The position numbers were made by a program, and so were the translations under genes. DNA of 64,000 bases from Rehmannia glutinosa. Lineage: Eukaryota; Streptophyta; Magnoliopsida; Lamiales; Orobanchaceae. The notes below the pieces were generated by a model. That model searched no databases. It was not told where the DNA came from and saw only the letters and a program-made list of their open reading frames with translations. Positions 1 through 11,219 of the stretch are shown in pieces. Position 1 is the first letter of the stretch. Every line of letters begins with the position of its first letter. The DNA is taken from contig CM071934.1 of the NCBI GenBank assembly GCA_016081115.2, positions 55,785,267 to 55,849,266 on the forward strand. Direction: 5' to 3'.

Positions 1-480
1 CAGTGTGTGTTCAATTCGTATTACTCATGTCTTCAACATTGGCTTACAAATCGCTGTGCATGTTCAGCTCTTCGGCTTCAATTAAGTATTTCAAGCTTTT
101 ATGATCGGTGAAAATTTGAAATGTGTAACTCCATACTAAGTAATGTCTCCATATCTTAAGCCTTAAAAATAATCGCTTGGTGGGCTCAAAGAGTCATGAG
201 TAGGATAAGACATCTCGTATGGTTTAAGTTGTCGAAGCATGTAATGCCCTTTACCATGTTGCGTTAAAACCCATCCACAAGCAGCAGTAAGAAGCATCAT
301 TTAAATAGCAAAACCATCGGTACCTAAAGAATAAATCAGCCCAGGTGGTGGTAGCACTTTTCTTTGCTCTTGAAGCTCTTGCTGGGCTTTCAAAGCAGCT
401 AACTCATCCCATTCAAGAAAGGCCTTTCTTACTTGATAGATTTGTTAGTGAATTTATCATCCGTTTGAAAGGAAACGCTC
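1..480 (-). pseudogene. Ty3/Gypsy element G: RNase H fragment
   Basis: Reverse-complement translation gives broken pieces typical of the Ty3/Gypsy RT-RNase H junction. One stretch reads QHGKGHYMLRQLKPYEMSYPTHD; the rest, in a shifted frame, resembles the segment ending in a hydrophobic helix and a TDHK-like motif. RNase H degrades the RNA of the RNA/DNA hybrid during reverse transcription. The frame is interrupted several times, so no protein is expected. The fragment stops at 480, where Copia element D begins, and the upstream part of the same gene resumes at 9063. The direct repeat beside the breakpoint (cgctc here, cactc at 9058-9062) supports insertion of D. Family assignment is by recognisable motifs only. 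Confidence 0.72.
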
Positions 481-1903
481 TGTTGAATAAATGTTTTATC
501 ATGATTTTGATGATTATGTTCGATTTTGTTAAATGAGCAAACATGACATGTTATACAGAAATAGCGAAAATATGAACATGACCGCAAGCGATGGCGCGAT
601 ATGAAGTCAGTATAGCCATTGCGTAGTGGAATTAAAGGCTTGGTTTGTTGTTGTATGTTTCAAACCAAAACATGTCCTAAATGTTGTGAATATTCCGATC
701 AACTTAAAAATGTTTTACTATTTTTTGGAGTATTCTTGAAGATTTATTTTGATAAAAACGTTAGATGACGCATTTGTTTCGAACTCGGCCAAATTAAGCC
801 ACACATAAGTGACGCGTACACGAGTTGGTAGCTTGAGAAAAATGGGGTAATAACAAAAGCGAAGCGAAGCGGCCGTCCGACGCGGAGTGAAAGCGGCCAT
901 TCATTTGGCGGCCGATGCGACCCGAGTGAAAGCGGCCATTTCTGGTGCCACGTGACGACACCTTTGTGCACCTGTAAATTGGATTTTATTCCGACTTCTC
1001 TGTTTACGTAAATCAAACAAACGGCCAAGTCCGCGGCTAGGCGTAGTCGTGCCCCGCTTCCCGGCCGGTCCCCACTGTGTAAAAATTCCGCGAATTGATT
1101 TCAATCTTATCTCTGTGGCCAGTCGAACAGTATTTATCAATGAGCTTCTCCAGGTGCGTTTTGAGACAACTTTTCCCTATTTTGTAGGATTGATTTCTAA
1201 CGGCTATTCTTTGATGCATTTTAAATGGTTTCTTTTCTTGACAAATCACTCCCCAGGAAGCTCAAATGTCACGAAATGAAAGCGAGTCCTTTCCTATAAA
1301 ATAGAGGGCACAATTCGACAACAGACACAGCAACTGCTATGACAAAAAAAGAGCATACAAGCGAAACGCTTCTATATCTTGTTGTATTAGCACAATGAAC
1401 TTTCAGCACCCCTTTATTTGAAGTGCAGAACTTTCAATTCATGATTACAACATGCTTTCATATTGTCAATCTTTATTGAGTTATAATCTTGATTACAATT
1501 AAGTCATTCAACGAGAGCGTCACTTGCATGAGTATTAACTCATGGTAATAACTCTGTTTCAGGTGATCTGGAAGTGATAGGTGTTTTGAAGGTTGTAGTA
1601 ATCTTGAAGGTGTCATCAAGAGGTTGTGGTAATCCTCGAGTGGTGAAGAGGGTTGTAGTAATCACCGAGGTGTTATGTTTTGGTAAATTAATAAAATCTT
1701 TTTTAATTTCGTCAATCCGGAATCACTGGGGTGGTAGAGATTAGGCCTTACTAGGTGGGTTGAACCTCTTTAAATGTCAGCGAGTGTTGTTTATTTTCCG
1801 CATTTACATTAACTTGTTGTCTACTCGTTGTGCGAAAAGAGGTGATTTGCGAAAAATCGGCGTAATCCATGCCTACAGATTATTATGGCCCAGCGAACCT
1901 AGT
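481..1903 (+). repeat. 5' LTR of element D
   Basis: Starts TGTTGAATAAATG and aligns along its length with the 3' LTR at 7791-9057. A shared landmark is the segment around 1735-1850 (gtgggttgaacctctttaaat, against 8908 onward). The 3' edge is estimated at about 1903 by alignment. The sequence there is garbled, and the expected primer site just downstream (about 1903-1920) is only faintly recognisable. The LTR carries promoter and polyadenylation functions of the element. Confidence 0.75.
1295..1304 (+). promoter_or_regulatory. TATA box in 5' LTR of D
   Basis: TATAAAATAG follows TCCTTTCC. The 3' LTR has the matching TATAAATAG at 8443-8451 in the same context. It is the likely core promoter for the genomic RNA of element D. 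Confidence 0.6.
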
Positions 1904-1989
1904 GAAGTATGGCTGAACTCTTTGCATTGCTTGATTCCCGATGAGGAAAGATCCGTGACTCTGAATGATGCTCATCTCACCATCGAGAA

Positions 1990-3420
1990 TGGTAACAAGT
2001 AGATTCGCGCTGACAGTACGCATTTTGGAAAGGCTAGTATGAGTCTTCTGGTGCGGGTTCGACATTTGGAATGTAGTCGTTGAAGAGAGTTGATCAACCA
2101 GAAAGAAATCGGAGGATGGCACGCTTGGCTCCTAAACGCTTTCAAGGAGTTTGATGAAAGCGACAAAGGAGCTTTTTCTCTCTAAGCGGTAAGACTTGTC
2201 TTTGCATTGTTCTCTTCTACCTTCGTCTGATCAGCGTAAGCGTAAGGTCGGCCTGTGAGGTTTGGGAAAAATTGGAGACAATCATGAAGGGGCTTAGAAA
2301 AGTCAGCAGCCCAGAAAAGACCATCTTGTTAAAAACTACGGCTTTAACATGTATGATGGCGAAAGCATCTCGAGATGGTGAAGGGCATGATATTGTCGAT
2401 CCTCTTTGTATTACTCGGCAAAGTCATCTCCGAGAAGAAGGCCAGAGGTGACCCGAGGTACTAAATGCACTTCGGCTCATGGTCGAAAAGTAGCGGCAAT
2501 CGGAGGCCGCAAAAATCTTGCGGGGCGCTCCGAGTTTGATGAGCTTATTGAAATCTACTCATCTGGAAGTGCATGCCGAGGAGAGGAAGCTCCAAACCAT
2601 CCGCCGTCAGTCGGGTGTCTGGGTATTCTACAAAGTGTAGCCTTTGCTTCTAATAATGCATACTATGATGATGATGATGATGAGAGGCAGGCGCCTTGTT
2701 CGAAAATTTGCAAAATTTGTGAATAAAAATAAAGCGAAAACGAGAGATAATCGCTGCTTTAAATCACGGAAAACCGGAGCACTTCATTGCCGTTGAGCTT
2801 CGATGAAGAGGAGCAAAAGAAAAGAGCCTTTCACAAAAAAGAAGGCTCTAAATGCGGAAGTCAAAACATGGGATGAACTACCGAAGCAATAGATGAGGAA
2901 GGAGAAAGCGAACACGGTCTCGTAGGCGCATAGGCAGTGAAAGCAGTAAGAATGCAGCTCCAGGTCTTCTCTTGTCCATAGTTGATGACTTGCGATGTGA
3001 TTTTGATGAATTGCAAATTGAGTTTCAAAATTTAATCGTTAAATACAAAAATTGAAAAAGGGCATAAGGAGATTAAGGTTGAAAAGGAAAAATTATTTAC
3101 CTCTTATGAATCATGGACAAGCTCGTACTCTTTCTTTGCTCTTAATAGGTTCTTTTGAAATGAAAAGGTGCTCACAAAAGGAAATTGAATGTTTGAAAAA
3201 TGATGTCATCGTTTCAACATAAATGCGGATAAAGTCACAAAATTTTAGATGCACAAAGGTGAGCATTCCCAGACTCGGGACTTGGTTATAAGCATTTCAA
3301 GTGTTTTTAAGAAAAATAACCAGGTCAGGCTTTTTATCGTGCTAATAATTATAATCTCCTACTTGTTTTTATTGTGTAAAGTTGGACATTATCTTAATAA
3401 TTGCAAATTGAGAAATAGCT
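1990..3420 (+). pseudogene. gag: gag region of element D, frame-broken
   Basis: Short stretches in changing frames resemble the UBN2-type Gag polyprotein of plant Copia elements: an MYDGES segment near 2350, KNLAG..EFDELI near 2510-2550, and a zinc-knuckle remnant, C-KVGH-YLNN-C, at 3375-3404. Gag forms the virus-like particle and binds RNA through the knuckle. The knuckle has only the last part of the CX2CX4HX4C pattern in frame; the first cysteine pair is displaced. A (GAT)n run lies at about 2668-2684. No start codon can be chosen with confidence, and no continuous product is possible as read. Confidence 0.6.
3375..3404 (+). other. Degenerate CCHC zinc-knuckle of D Gag
   Basis: In-frame CKVGHYLNNC preserves the H and final C of a retroviral zinc knuckle, preceded by LFLL rather than the first Cys pair. 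It marks the end of gag and the approach to the protease. Confidence 0.6.
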
Positions 3421-3429
3421 CAAAGACAT

Positions 3430-6400
3430 GTTTGGAGACCAGGTCTCAAAGTAACCCCATGGACCCCAAAATTATAGAATTGCACAAAGAAATTCTTTTG
3501 CGGGTAATGAGGGGCTATAACCACAATGGAAGATTCAAAAGGCTCGTGGACGGCGGATGTTCGCGCCCGTATAACAGGAGGAGAAGAGCGTTACCAACAT
3601 CAAAACTCAAGAATAGGTATGGTCGGTGGATGGCAAAGGAAAAATTCTTGGAAATGGAGAAAGTGGTAACTCTTAATAACTTTCTCTCTTTGTAATGTTC
3701 TATTAGTTGAAGAGGCTTAAGTTTAATTTGATAAGTGTTAGCGTACTTTGTGATTCAAAATATGATGTTTCCTTTAATAAATAAAAATGCTTTATCTTAA
3801 AAATGGTGAAATTATTTGTGAAGCAAATAGAAAAAGCGTCTTTACAAAATTTGTACAAGTGATTTGGTTAGTCAAAATGTTTCTTGTTTAGTCGCCAATA
3901 ATGATTTAACTAGTTTATGGCATAGGCGACTTGGACATGTTGGATCAGAATTTGAAAAATATTTTACAAAAACCTGACATGTGAAAGAATTGCGAATTTT
4001 GAAAATGTCTTGGCTTGTGACAACATCGCCAAGAAATAGGTGGTTAAGAGTAGTTTTAAGCCCAAAAATGAAATTTCCACAGCGAGCCCACACAAATGCT
4101 TCACTTGGTTTGTATGGGACATTGTCTGGCTGTTAAGTGGAAAACATTACTGCTTTTGTTATAGTGGATGATTTTAGGAATATACTTGGGCTGCTTTCTT
4201 ACGATAAAAGTGATGCCGTTAATGAGTTTGTTAAGTTGTGTGAAGACTTATTGAGAATGAAAAAGAAGATCTTTATCAAGTCTGATTCGAAGCGATCGAG
4301 TGGAGAATTTGATGGTGAATTTAGAGTATTTTGTGAAACGAAAGGATATGCTCATAATTTTTCGGCTCGAGGACACCTCAACAAATGGAGTAGCGAAAAA
4401 TCGGACATTACAAAATGGTGGGTCCATGCTCATGAATTTTCACTTCCAAAGTATTTTTTGGGCGAAGCGCGTAAGTGCACTTGCTATGTCGTGTCGAGTT
4501 TATATTCGTCCTAAAATGATAAAACTCCATATGAGCTTTGGAAAGGTAGAACTCAGTATTAGTTATTTCAGATATTTGGTTGTAAATGCTTTATTTTGAA
4601 TACCAAGGATCAATTGGACAAAACTTAGTGATCCTAAGGCCGATGAAGGGATATTTATGGGATATTCAACAAAAAAGCAAATCATGCTCGGAGTTTACAA
4701 TAAAACTAGTGGAGTTGTTGAAGAATCCATCCATGTTAAATTTAATGAAGCCAGGAGTTGAAAGAATTCTAATGATGATAGTGATGAGGAGGATATTATT
4801 GAACAAATTGTTTCAAATTGATGATCAACCCGTCTACATCAAATAATCAACCGTCCGCTTCAAATGGTCACCGAGAAGATAGAGGTGACATTTGGATCTT
4901 CCCGTTGCATTGAAATTTAGGAGATCACCCAAGATCTTATTATTGATCCCGCCCAGCCAGTGATGACTTCGGAGAAAATTTTCCGAGGAAAGCTCTTATT
5001 TCTTAAAAGAAAAAAATGCTAAAGCTATTGAGGATGATTGGTTTAGAGATGCAAGAAGTAGTTGAATCAATTTGAAAGAAATGATGTATGGGAATTGGTA
5101 CCTTGTCCTCCTTCTCAAACCATTATTGGTACAAAATGGAGTATTCGGAACAAACTTGATGATCGAAGCGATATTGTTGAAATAAAATAAAGTTAGTAGC
5201 TTCAGGGTATTGTCGAGAAGAAGGTATTGACTATGATGAAACTTTTGCACCGTATACGTTTAGAAGCTATTCGTATTTTTACTTGCCTATTCTTGTTTTA
5301 AAAATTTCAAACTTTACCAAATGGATGTTAAATCAGCCTTAAATGGTATTATTCAAGGAAAGAAGTCTATATAAAACAACCCAGGGGTTTGAAAATTTTT
5401 AGGCCTAATGATGTTTATAAACTTAAAAAGGCATACTTGTATGGTTTAAACAAGCACCAAGTGCATGGTATGATAGACTTAGTTCTTTTAACACTAAATG
5501 GTTTTATAAGAGGTAAGTTGATACAACTCTCTTTGTTTTTGAAAAAGAGCAAGATTGTTTACTTGTGCAAATATATGTTGATGATATTATCTTTGGTGCT
5601 ACTAATGATTCTTTGTGCAAGAAATTTTCTAAGTTAATGCGAGGAGAATTCGAGATGAGTATGATGGGGGAGCTCAACCCAACACCTTGGACTTCAAATT
5701 AAGCGATGTCGAGAAGGTATTTATATTTAGCAATCAAAGTATCAAAAGAACTTTTGAAAAAGTTCGGCGTTGAAGAAGGAAGAACCGTCTCTACTCTATG
5801 GCAACAAATGTCAAAATTGACAAAGATGAAAAAGCGAGTCCATGGATGAATCAAAGTATCGATGTATGATTGGTAGTTTACTTTATTTAACGCTAGTAAG
5901 CCAGGACATTCTTAATCTGCGTATGCTATGTGCTTGTTTTCAAAGCAATCCCAAAGAATCTCACATGAGTCTTAGTTAAAAAGATTTTTCGATATTTAAA
6001 AGGCACCATTCAATATGGTTTATTTTATCGAAGAATGAAAATTTTTCTCTTAAAGGTTATAGTGATTGGGATATCGGGAAATATTGATGATCGGAAAAGT
6101 ACTTAGGATCATGTCAATTTTTAAGCGGATTACCTAGTTTCTTGGTTTTCAAAGAAGCAAAATTGTGTTTCTCTTTCAACGTAGAAGGCCAGAATATATT
6201 TCGCCGCATTTTGTTGTACTCAACTTCTTTGGATGAAACAAACCTTAGCGGATTACAAATGCTCTTTTGAAAATGTACCTATCTTTTGTGATAATATATC
6301 GCTATAAATATTGCTCAAAACCGGTTCATCATAACCGTACTAAACATATTGAGATTGACATCACTTTTCTAAGGGATTGTGTTTCAAAACGTAAAATTGA

Positions 6401-6489
6401 GATATCCTTTGTACCATCTCAAGATCAATTAGCGGATATTTTCACAAAACCGCTATCTTCCGAGACTTTTCTTCAATACGAGCTCGGTT
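3430..6489 (+). pseudogene. pol: pol region of element D (PR-IN-RT-RNase H), frame-broken
   Basis: Order is Copia-type. A protease-like VDGGCSR motif sits at 3546-3566 (the expected active-site serine is read as Gly). A pre-integrase motif, LWHRRLGHV, is near 3916-3942. The integrase core spans 4137-4514, with VIVDDF and, later, SD..SSGEFDGEF. Reverse transcriptase runs about 5020-5690, with an FERNDVWELV segment, MDVKSA and the catalytic YVDD at 5574-5585. RNase H C-terminal sequence lies at 6290-6489, with RTKHIEID and QLADIFTKPL. These enzymes process Gag-Pol, integrate the DNA and copy RNA to DNA. At least ten frameshifts or stops separate the segments, so as read it is non-functional. 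Confidence 0.8.
5574..5585 (+). other. RT catalytic YVDD motif, element D
   Basis: Codes Tyr-Val-Asp-Asp within LVQIYVDDIIFGATN, the metal-binding active site of Copia reverse transcriptases. It is intact even though flanking frames are broken. Confidence 0.9.
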
Positions 6490-7501
6490 AGGCATAATGC
6501 ATATTGAATGAAGATTACGTTTGCATTTTGCACGTTTTAAAACAGAGGCGAAAAATCGGATTTTTGGTTGAAAATTCAGGGTTTTGAAAAGCTGACAAGA
6601 CAGTGGCTGAAGGAGTTGAGGGCAACCGGTCGCCCTCAACCTCGGCCGTCGCCCTAAGCTATATTTTTGGCTTTTAAGCGTTCTGTCTTGAACATTCATT
6701 TTAACAAATTTTTGGCCATTTTTCGTCCTTTGCCAAATTCACTCAAATTTCATTCAAAAATGGATTTCATGCATCTCTTACACAACATGGACATTATATA
6801 GCATAATCATCATCATTATGGCTCACTCTTTCGATCAAATGGTAAGAATTTAGCTTCTTTTACTCAATTGGGTGGAACCACTTGAGTTTCAAGTTTCTTG
6901 AATATTTTGATGTATTTTCGTATGATCATGATAAGCTTGGTTGTAGTGTTGTTATGTATGATGATTGGCTTGAATTGATGTTGAAAATTTTGGCTTGAAC
7001 CATTTACAAGGTTATATACAACCTCTTTTATTTTAATGCACGCTTGGTGTTCGATGATATGTCTGAATGAATATTTAAACTTATACATGATTCTCTTGCT
7101 TTCAAGCGTTTCCTTACTTATTGAGATCATGTTTTGACAAACAAAACAAGCGTATGACTCTTCATATTACATTTCTCCCATTTTCCTTGAATTATTAAAC
7201 TTAAATTGCTCAACGGTTGATAAATCGTCCCTTTGGCGCACTTTGATATTTTTGTATGGTGTTTCACCATTCTAACATTCTTTTTGATGATTCCAAAGGG
7301 GAAAACAGGAAGTTGGCTCGTTAGCTCAAGAAAAAGCTAATAAAAGCTCGCAATAAGTATTGTGGACTCTAATACCTAGTCATGGCTTGAATTTTGGACT
7401 CGGATGAAATTGATTATAGCTTTGTGACATGGGGAGCTTCTTAGCTCATGATGCAATCTAAATAAGCTTGTTTATAGCTTGTCTTCTTACTAATAATAAT
7501 C

Positions 7502-7707
7502 GTTTGTTGATATGCTCATAAATAGGGGGAGCTTTGTATGAAATACTTCGCGGATAGTTTACTCATAAAATAAAGCTAATATTGTGGACTCTAATTAGTG
7601 GGACTTTTTATAAGCTTTGTGAATTAAGCTCGTGATGCAATCTAAATAAGAAAATATTTTGGTTTGTTGATATGCTCATAAATAGGGGGAGCTTTGTATG
7701 AAATACT
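7502..7707 (+). repeat. Tandem-duplicated polypurine unit, element D
   Basis: The segment at 7502-7547 recurs at 7662-7707. Both hold tatgctcata then aataggggga then gctttgtatgaaatact. Between them the sequence is related but carries indels. Confidence 0.75.
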
Positions 7708-7780
7708 TTTAGTTATAAATGAAAATTTTATTTGGTTTTAAAATCGTCCTCAAGAAAATTGTTTTGGTTTGTAATCATCA

Positions 7781-7790
7781 AGAGGGGATT
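7781..7790 (+). promoter_or_regulatory. Polypurine tract of element D
   Basis: AGAGGGGATT immediately before the TGTTAG start of the 3' LTR, the position expected for the plus-strand primer. Confidence 0.65.
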
Positions 7791-9057
7791 TGTTAGATAA
7801 ATGTTTTTATCATGATTTTGATGATTATGTTCGATTTTGTTCAAATATGTTTTCAAACCAAAACTATGTCCTAAATGTTGTCTAAATATTTAGATCAACT
7901 TAAAATGTTTTACTATTTTTGGAGTATTTCTTGAAGTTTATTTTCAATAAAACATTGGACAACACATTTGTTTTGAATCGACGGGTGCATGCACATAGAA
8001 CGCTTGGATACGAGTTGGTGAGAAAGCGAGAAAATGGGGCGTAAGAAAAGCGAGCGGGGTGGCCGGTCGACCAGGTGGCGGACGGTGATCGGCCGGTCGA
8101 CCGTGAGGCTGTACTGCAAGTTGGATTTTTGTTCCGGACTTCTGTTTAAGTAAAATCAGTCAAAGGAACAACGATCCGCTAAGGCGGCCGTGTCGCACCC
8201 CCCCTTCCAGGTCCCCTGTGTAAAAATTCCCGAGAATTCAATTTCAATCTTATCTCTGCTTGTGACAGAGTCGAACCCCATGTTTATCAGCAAACTATCC
8301 AGTTGCGTTTTGGACAACTTTTCCCTATTTTGTGGGATTGATTTCTATAACGACTATTTTGATCATTTTAAATGGTTTCTTTTCGACAAATCACTCCCCG
8401 AGGAGGCCAATGTCTTTTGGAAATGAAAGCCAAGTCCTTTCCTATAAATAGAGGCTTCATTCAAGCAACAAGACACAACAACACTACAAGAAAAAAGAGC
8501 ATACAAAGCAAACACTTCTATCTTGTTGTATTAGCCTAAGCACTTTCACTTGCACTTATTTGAGTTAGGCTTTCAATTCTTGATTACACTTGTACTCATA
8601 TTGTATCAATCTTTATTGAGTTGTAATCTTGATTTTGGTCATCATTCAACCAGAACATCCTTGTGAGTATTCTTGTGGTAAGAATACCTTTTGGTGATCT
8701 AGGTGATAGGTGTTTGAAGGTTGTGTAAGTAATCTTCAAAGGTGTCATAAGAGGGTTGTGGTAATCCTCGAGTGTTGTGGTAATCAGAGGTGGTGAAGGG
8801 TTGTGGTAATCCTCAAGGTGTTGTATTAATTTTTGGTAAATTAATAAAATCTTTTTCTTTTTAAAATCCATCCAGGAATCTTGGGGTGGTAGAGGATTAG
8901 GCCCTAGGTGGGTTGAACCTCTTTAAATCAACGAGTGTTGTTTATTTTTTCACATTTACGTTTTGTTGTCTACTCGTTGTTTGAAAAAGGGTGTTTCACG
9001 AAAAATCGGCATAATCTATTCACCCCCTCTAGATTGTTGTAGCCACTTGGACTAACA
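7791..9057 (+). repeat. 3' LTR of element D
   Basis: Starts TGTTAGATAAATG, ends ACTAACA, 1267 bp. It matches the LTR at 481 over its length and has a TATA box (TATAAATAG) at 8443-8451. It is followed by cactc (9058-9062), the right-hand target duplication. Confidence 0.82.
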
Positions 9058-9062
9058 CACTC

Positions 9063-9558
9063 TTCAAATAGTTTTGTTAGTGGGTTGCAATAAGAGAAAT
9101 GTTCTCAACAAATCATCGATAATATCGAGTAAGCCCCAGAAAACTACGGACATACGTAACACGTTTTTGGTTCTCCATTTGATTCTTTGCTTCAATGTTA
9201 CTTGTGGATCAACTTTATCTTGTCTCCGAAACAATGAGGCCCTAAAAAGATTACTTGATCTAACCAAAATTCGCATTTGCTAAGTTTGGCATACAAAGCT
9301 GTTTCTCACGAAGGTTTGCAACCGCAATTCTCAATGTTCTTCGTGTTCTTCAATAGATTTAAGTATACCAGAATATCATCAATAAAGACAATAACAAATT
9401 TATCTAGGTAGGGCCTAAACACATTATTCATCAATGCCATAAACACGGCCAGAGGTGCATTAGTCGGACAAAAAAAGCATTACAAAAAAACTCATAATGG
9501 CCATACCTAGTTCAGAATGTCTTTTTTGAAATATCATTCCCCTACGAAATATTCAACT
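9063..9558 (-). pseudogene. Ty3/Gypsy element G: reverse transcriptase fragment
   Basis: Minus-strand translation shows Gypsy RT palm and connection segments: ALMNNVFRPYLDKFVI, then FIDDIL (the catalytic [FY]xDD, about 9375-9390), then a run toward the connection domain ending near 9063. The reading frame is interrupted several times. The fragment is cut on one side by element D and on the other by element C. Its continuation on the minus strand is the RNase H piece at 480-1; the preceding piece is at 23820-23588. Confidence 0.82.
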
Positions 9559-11093
9559 TGTTGGGAAATCATTTTGTAGATTTTGATGAATGCCATGTAA
9601 AACTTAGAATAGGAAGTTGGCACCCCATTTTTGTTGTAAAGCGCATTGTAATAGATAGAGTGGTCAAAGGTGAGTTAAATCATCTATGCCTAAACATGCG
9701 AAGGCAACTAGAGACTAGAAGAAGACTTCGTTGCAAGACAGGTGAGTATGGCAAAGAAGAGAAAACGGGAACTCGACTGAAGGTGCAACTGAGATGCAAC
9801 TGAGTGAAGTGTCAGTCAAGTCAACTCAAGACAGCCAAGTCTCAAGAACGAAATGACAGAAGAGTCATCAAATGATTGGAAGCTGACTCGAAGTCACCTG
9901 GGAATGTAAAGAAAATGCAGTCAAGTCTAGACAACTGAAAGAGATCCGTTGCACATAAATCAAAGTGCTTAAACAAGTAATACCTCCATCTGCTCTTTCT
10001 TGAAGTCTTTCGGTTCGAGAAGAGTCGCGAGAGAATAAACGATAGGAAGCGGCACCATGTAGGAACTCGAAAAGGCCCGAAGAATCATTAAAATGGTAAA
10101 TTCAAGCGGCGCAACAAGACAAGCCCAGCGACCAAGTGACTTTCAAAAATAAGCTATCTTTGGCAGGCGATTTTTTGATGAAGATCCATATAAAGGCGAG
10201 GAATAACTCACGAGAGAAGTTACACGAACCACGAATATTCAAGCAAACATTTTGAACTTTAACCTAAGATATTCTCAAATCATTGAAGATCAATCCTCGA
10301 AACTACATTCTGAAGAAAATCAATCAACCTCACTGTGAAGGAAAGATAACTTCAATCGGTTGAAGAGGAAATTTTTGAAGAATCGAAATTGACATTCCAC
10401 GAGGATTGTAGGAAGGTTCAGTTCGAACCGTCTCAAGTTTTGGAGGCCGTGATCAAATCCAAGGAGCTTGAGCAAGTGGGTACATGTAGTAGCAAGTGGG
10501 CCACTTACTGTGAAGAAAAAGGCCGAGTCGTCGAGAAGCATTTGCGTGACCAAGGCATCTCGGTGAGTCCCGAGGATCAAGTCGGTTGTGTGATCAAAAC
10601 ATATGTGGGCTTACCACTCTGTATCTTGATAATACTTAGTGGATTCCTCCCGGTTGGAGAAAGAGAGGAGTGGAAGAATTACCCCATCTTGAACACTATA
10701 AAAACTTATCGTGTCATTTACATTTCAACACTTTAATTTACGCATCTTATTTGTTTAACTCTGTTGATAAATTTGCTATCCCATGATAATCTCTAAGTCT
10801 AAAACCAAGTATTAAATCAAATTAAACCAAATTTAAGGGTGTTAAGTCTTCATTGAAAAAGCAAACCAGTTGAGCTAAGTGCTTTGGTCTTAACAAGCGT
10901 TGAGTTATTCTATCAGCGGCTCGGTCGGTTGCATTGGTGACTAACTCTCTTGATTAACTAAATTAGTTGTCCACGAGACACATTTGTGAAGTAGTAACTC
11001 GAATATTTAAAAAAACTAAATCGAAAAGTTGGTAAGGTTTATTCAACCCCCCCCGCTTCTAAACACTTACCTCACACCCACTTGGGACCAACG
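9559..11093 (+). repeat. 5' LTR of element C
   Basis: Starts TGTTGGGAAATC and ends GGGACCAACG, 1535 bp. TATA-like TATAAAGG is at 10189-10196. A poly-C tract (8 C) is near the 3' end at about 11047. It matches 22034-23587. Confidence 0.85.
10189..10196 (+). promoter_or_regulatory. TATA box in 5' LTR of C
   Basis: TATAAAGG at the position where other family LTRs have TATAAAAGG (22676-22684, 24472-24480, 29890-29898, 42318-42326, 51617-51625). Confidence 0.6.
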
Positions 11094-11095
11094 AG

Positions 11096-11108
11096 TGGTA
11101 TCGGAAGC
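11096..11108 (+). promoter_or_regulatory. Primer-binding site (initiator tRNA-Met), element C
   Basis: TGGTATCGGAAGC two bases after the LTR resembles TGGTATCAGAGC, the complement of the 3' end of plant initiator tRNA-Met. The differences fall on the CAG of the expected sequence. Confidence 0.75.
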
Positions 11109-11219
11109 GGTTGGTTCATTGAGCCTTCCATGGCAGTTCTTGAACTAGATCTCCAAATTTTTCAAAAATCTGTTTTAGTACTTGATCTTTCAAAACTCTT
11201 TTTACCAAAAGTTATTATC

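Larger units (their letters stand above)
6490..7790 (+). other. Non-coding tail of element D with duplicated polypurine segment
   Basis: About 1.3 kb between the end of pol and the 3' LTR with no supportable gene. It contains a 46-bp segment repeated at 7502-7547 and 7662-7707 (offset exactly 160 bp), each copy carrying the purine tract AATAGGGGGA. A shorter shared segment (gatgcaatctaaataag) is at 7450 and 7634. Repeated polypurine tracts before the 3' LTR are a known Sirevirus feature. The final tract AGAGGGGATT (7781-7790) directly precedes the 3' LTR and is the likely plus-strand primer. Confidence 0.65.
481..9057 (+). mobile_element. Copia LTR retrotransposon D, full length (8.6 kb), broken ORFs
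   Basis: A complete element bounded by LTRs at 481-~1903 and 7791-9057. Both start TGTT and share most of their sequence, including the TATA box and the region before the 3' end. The interior carries gag, protease, integrase, reverse transcriptase and RNase H in Copia order, then a 1.3-kb non-coding tail. Flanking 5-mers cgctc (476-480) and cactc (9058-9062) are an imperfect target duplication, and the Gypsy gene interrupted here resumes on both sides. The polypurine-like repeats in the tail are a Sirevirus trait. Unlike A, B and C it has no third ORF. All frames are disrupted. Confidence 0.85.

Noticed and set aside
345..536. Possible small plus-strand host gene at the left edge
   Set aside because: It is antisense to the Gypsy RNase H piece and runs across the insertion point of element D.
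7502..7707. CRISPR-like or satellite array
   Set aside because: Only two related units, inside a retrotransposon tail; explained by polypurine-tract duplication.
11096..11108. tRNA gene
   Set aside because: Only the 12-13 base complement of a tRNA 3' end is present, which is a primer-binding site; no cloverleaf surrounds it.
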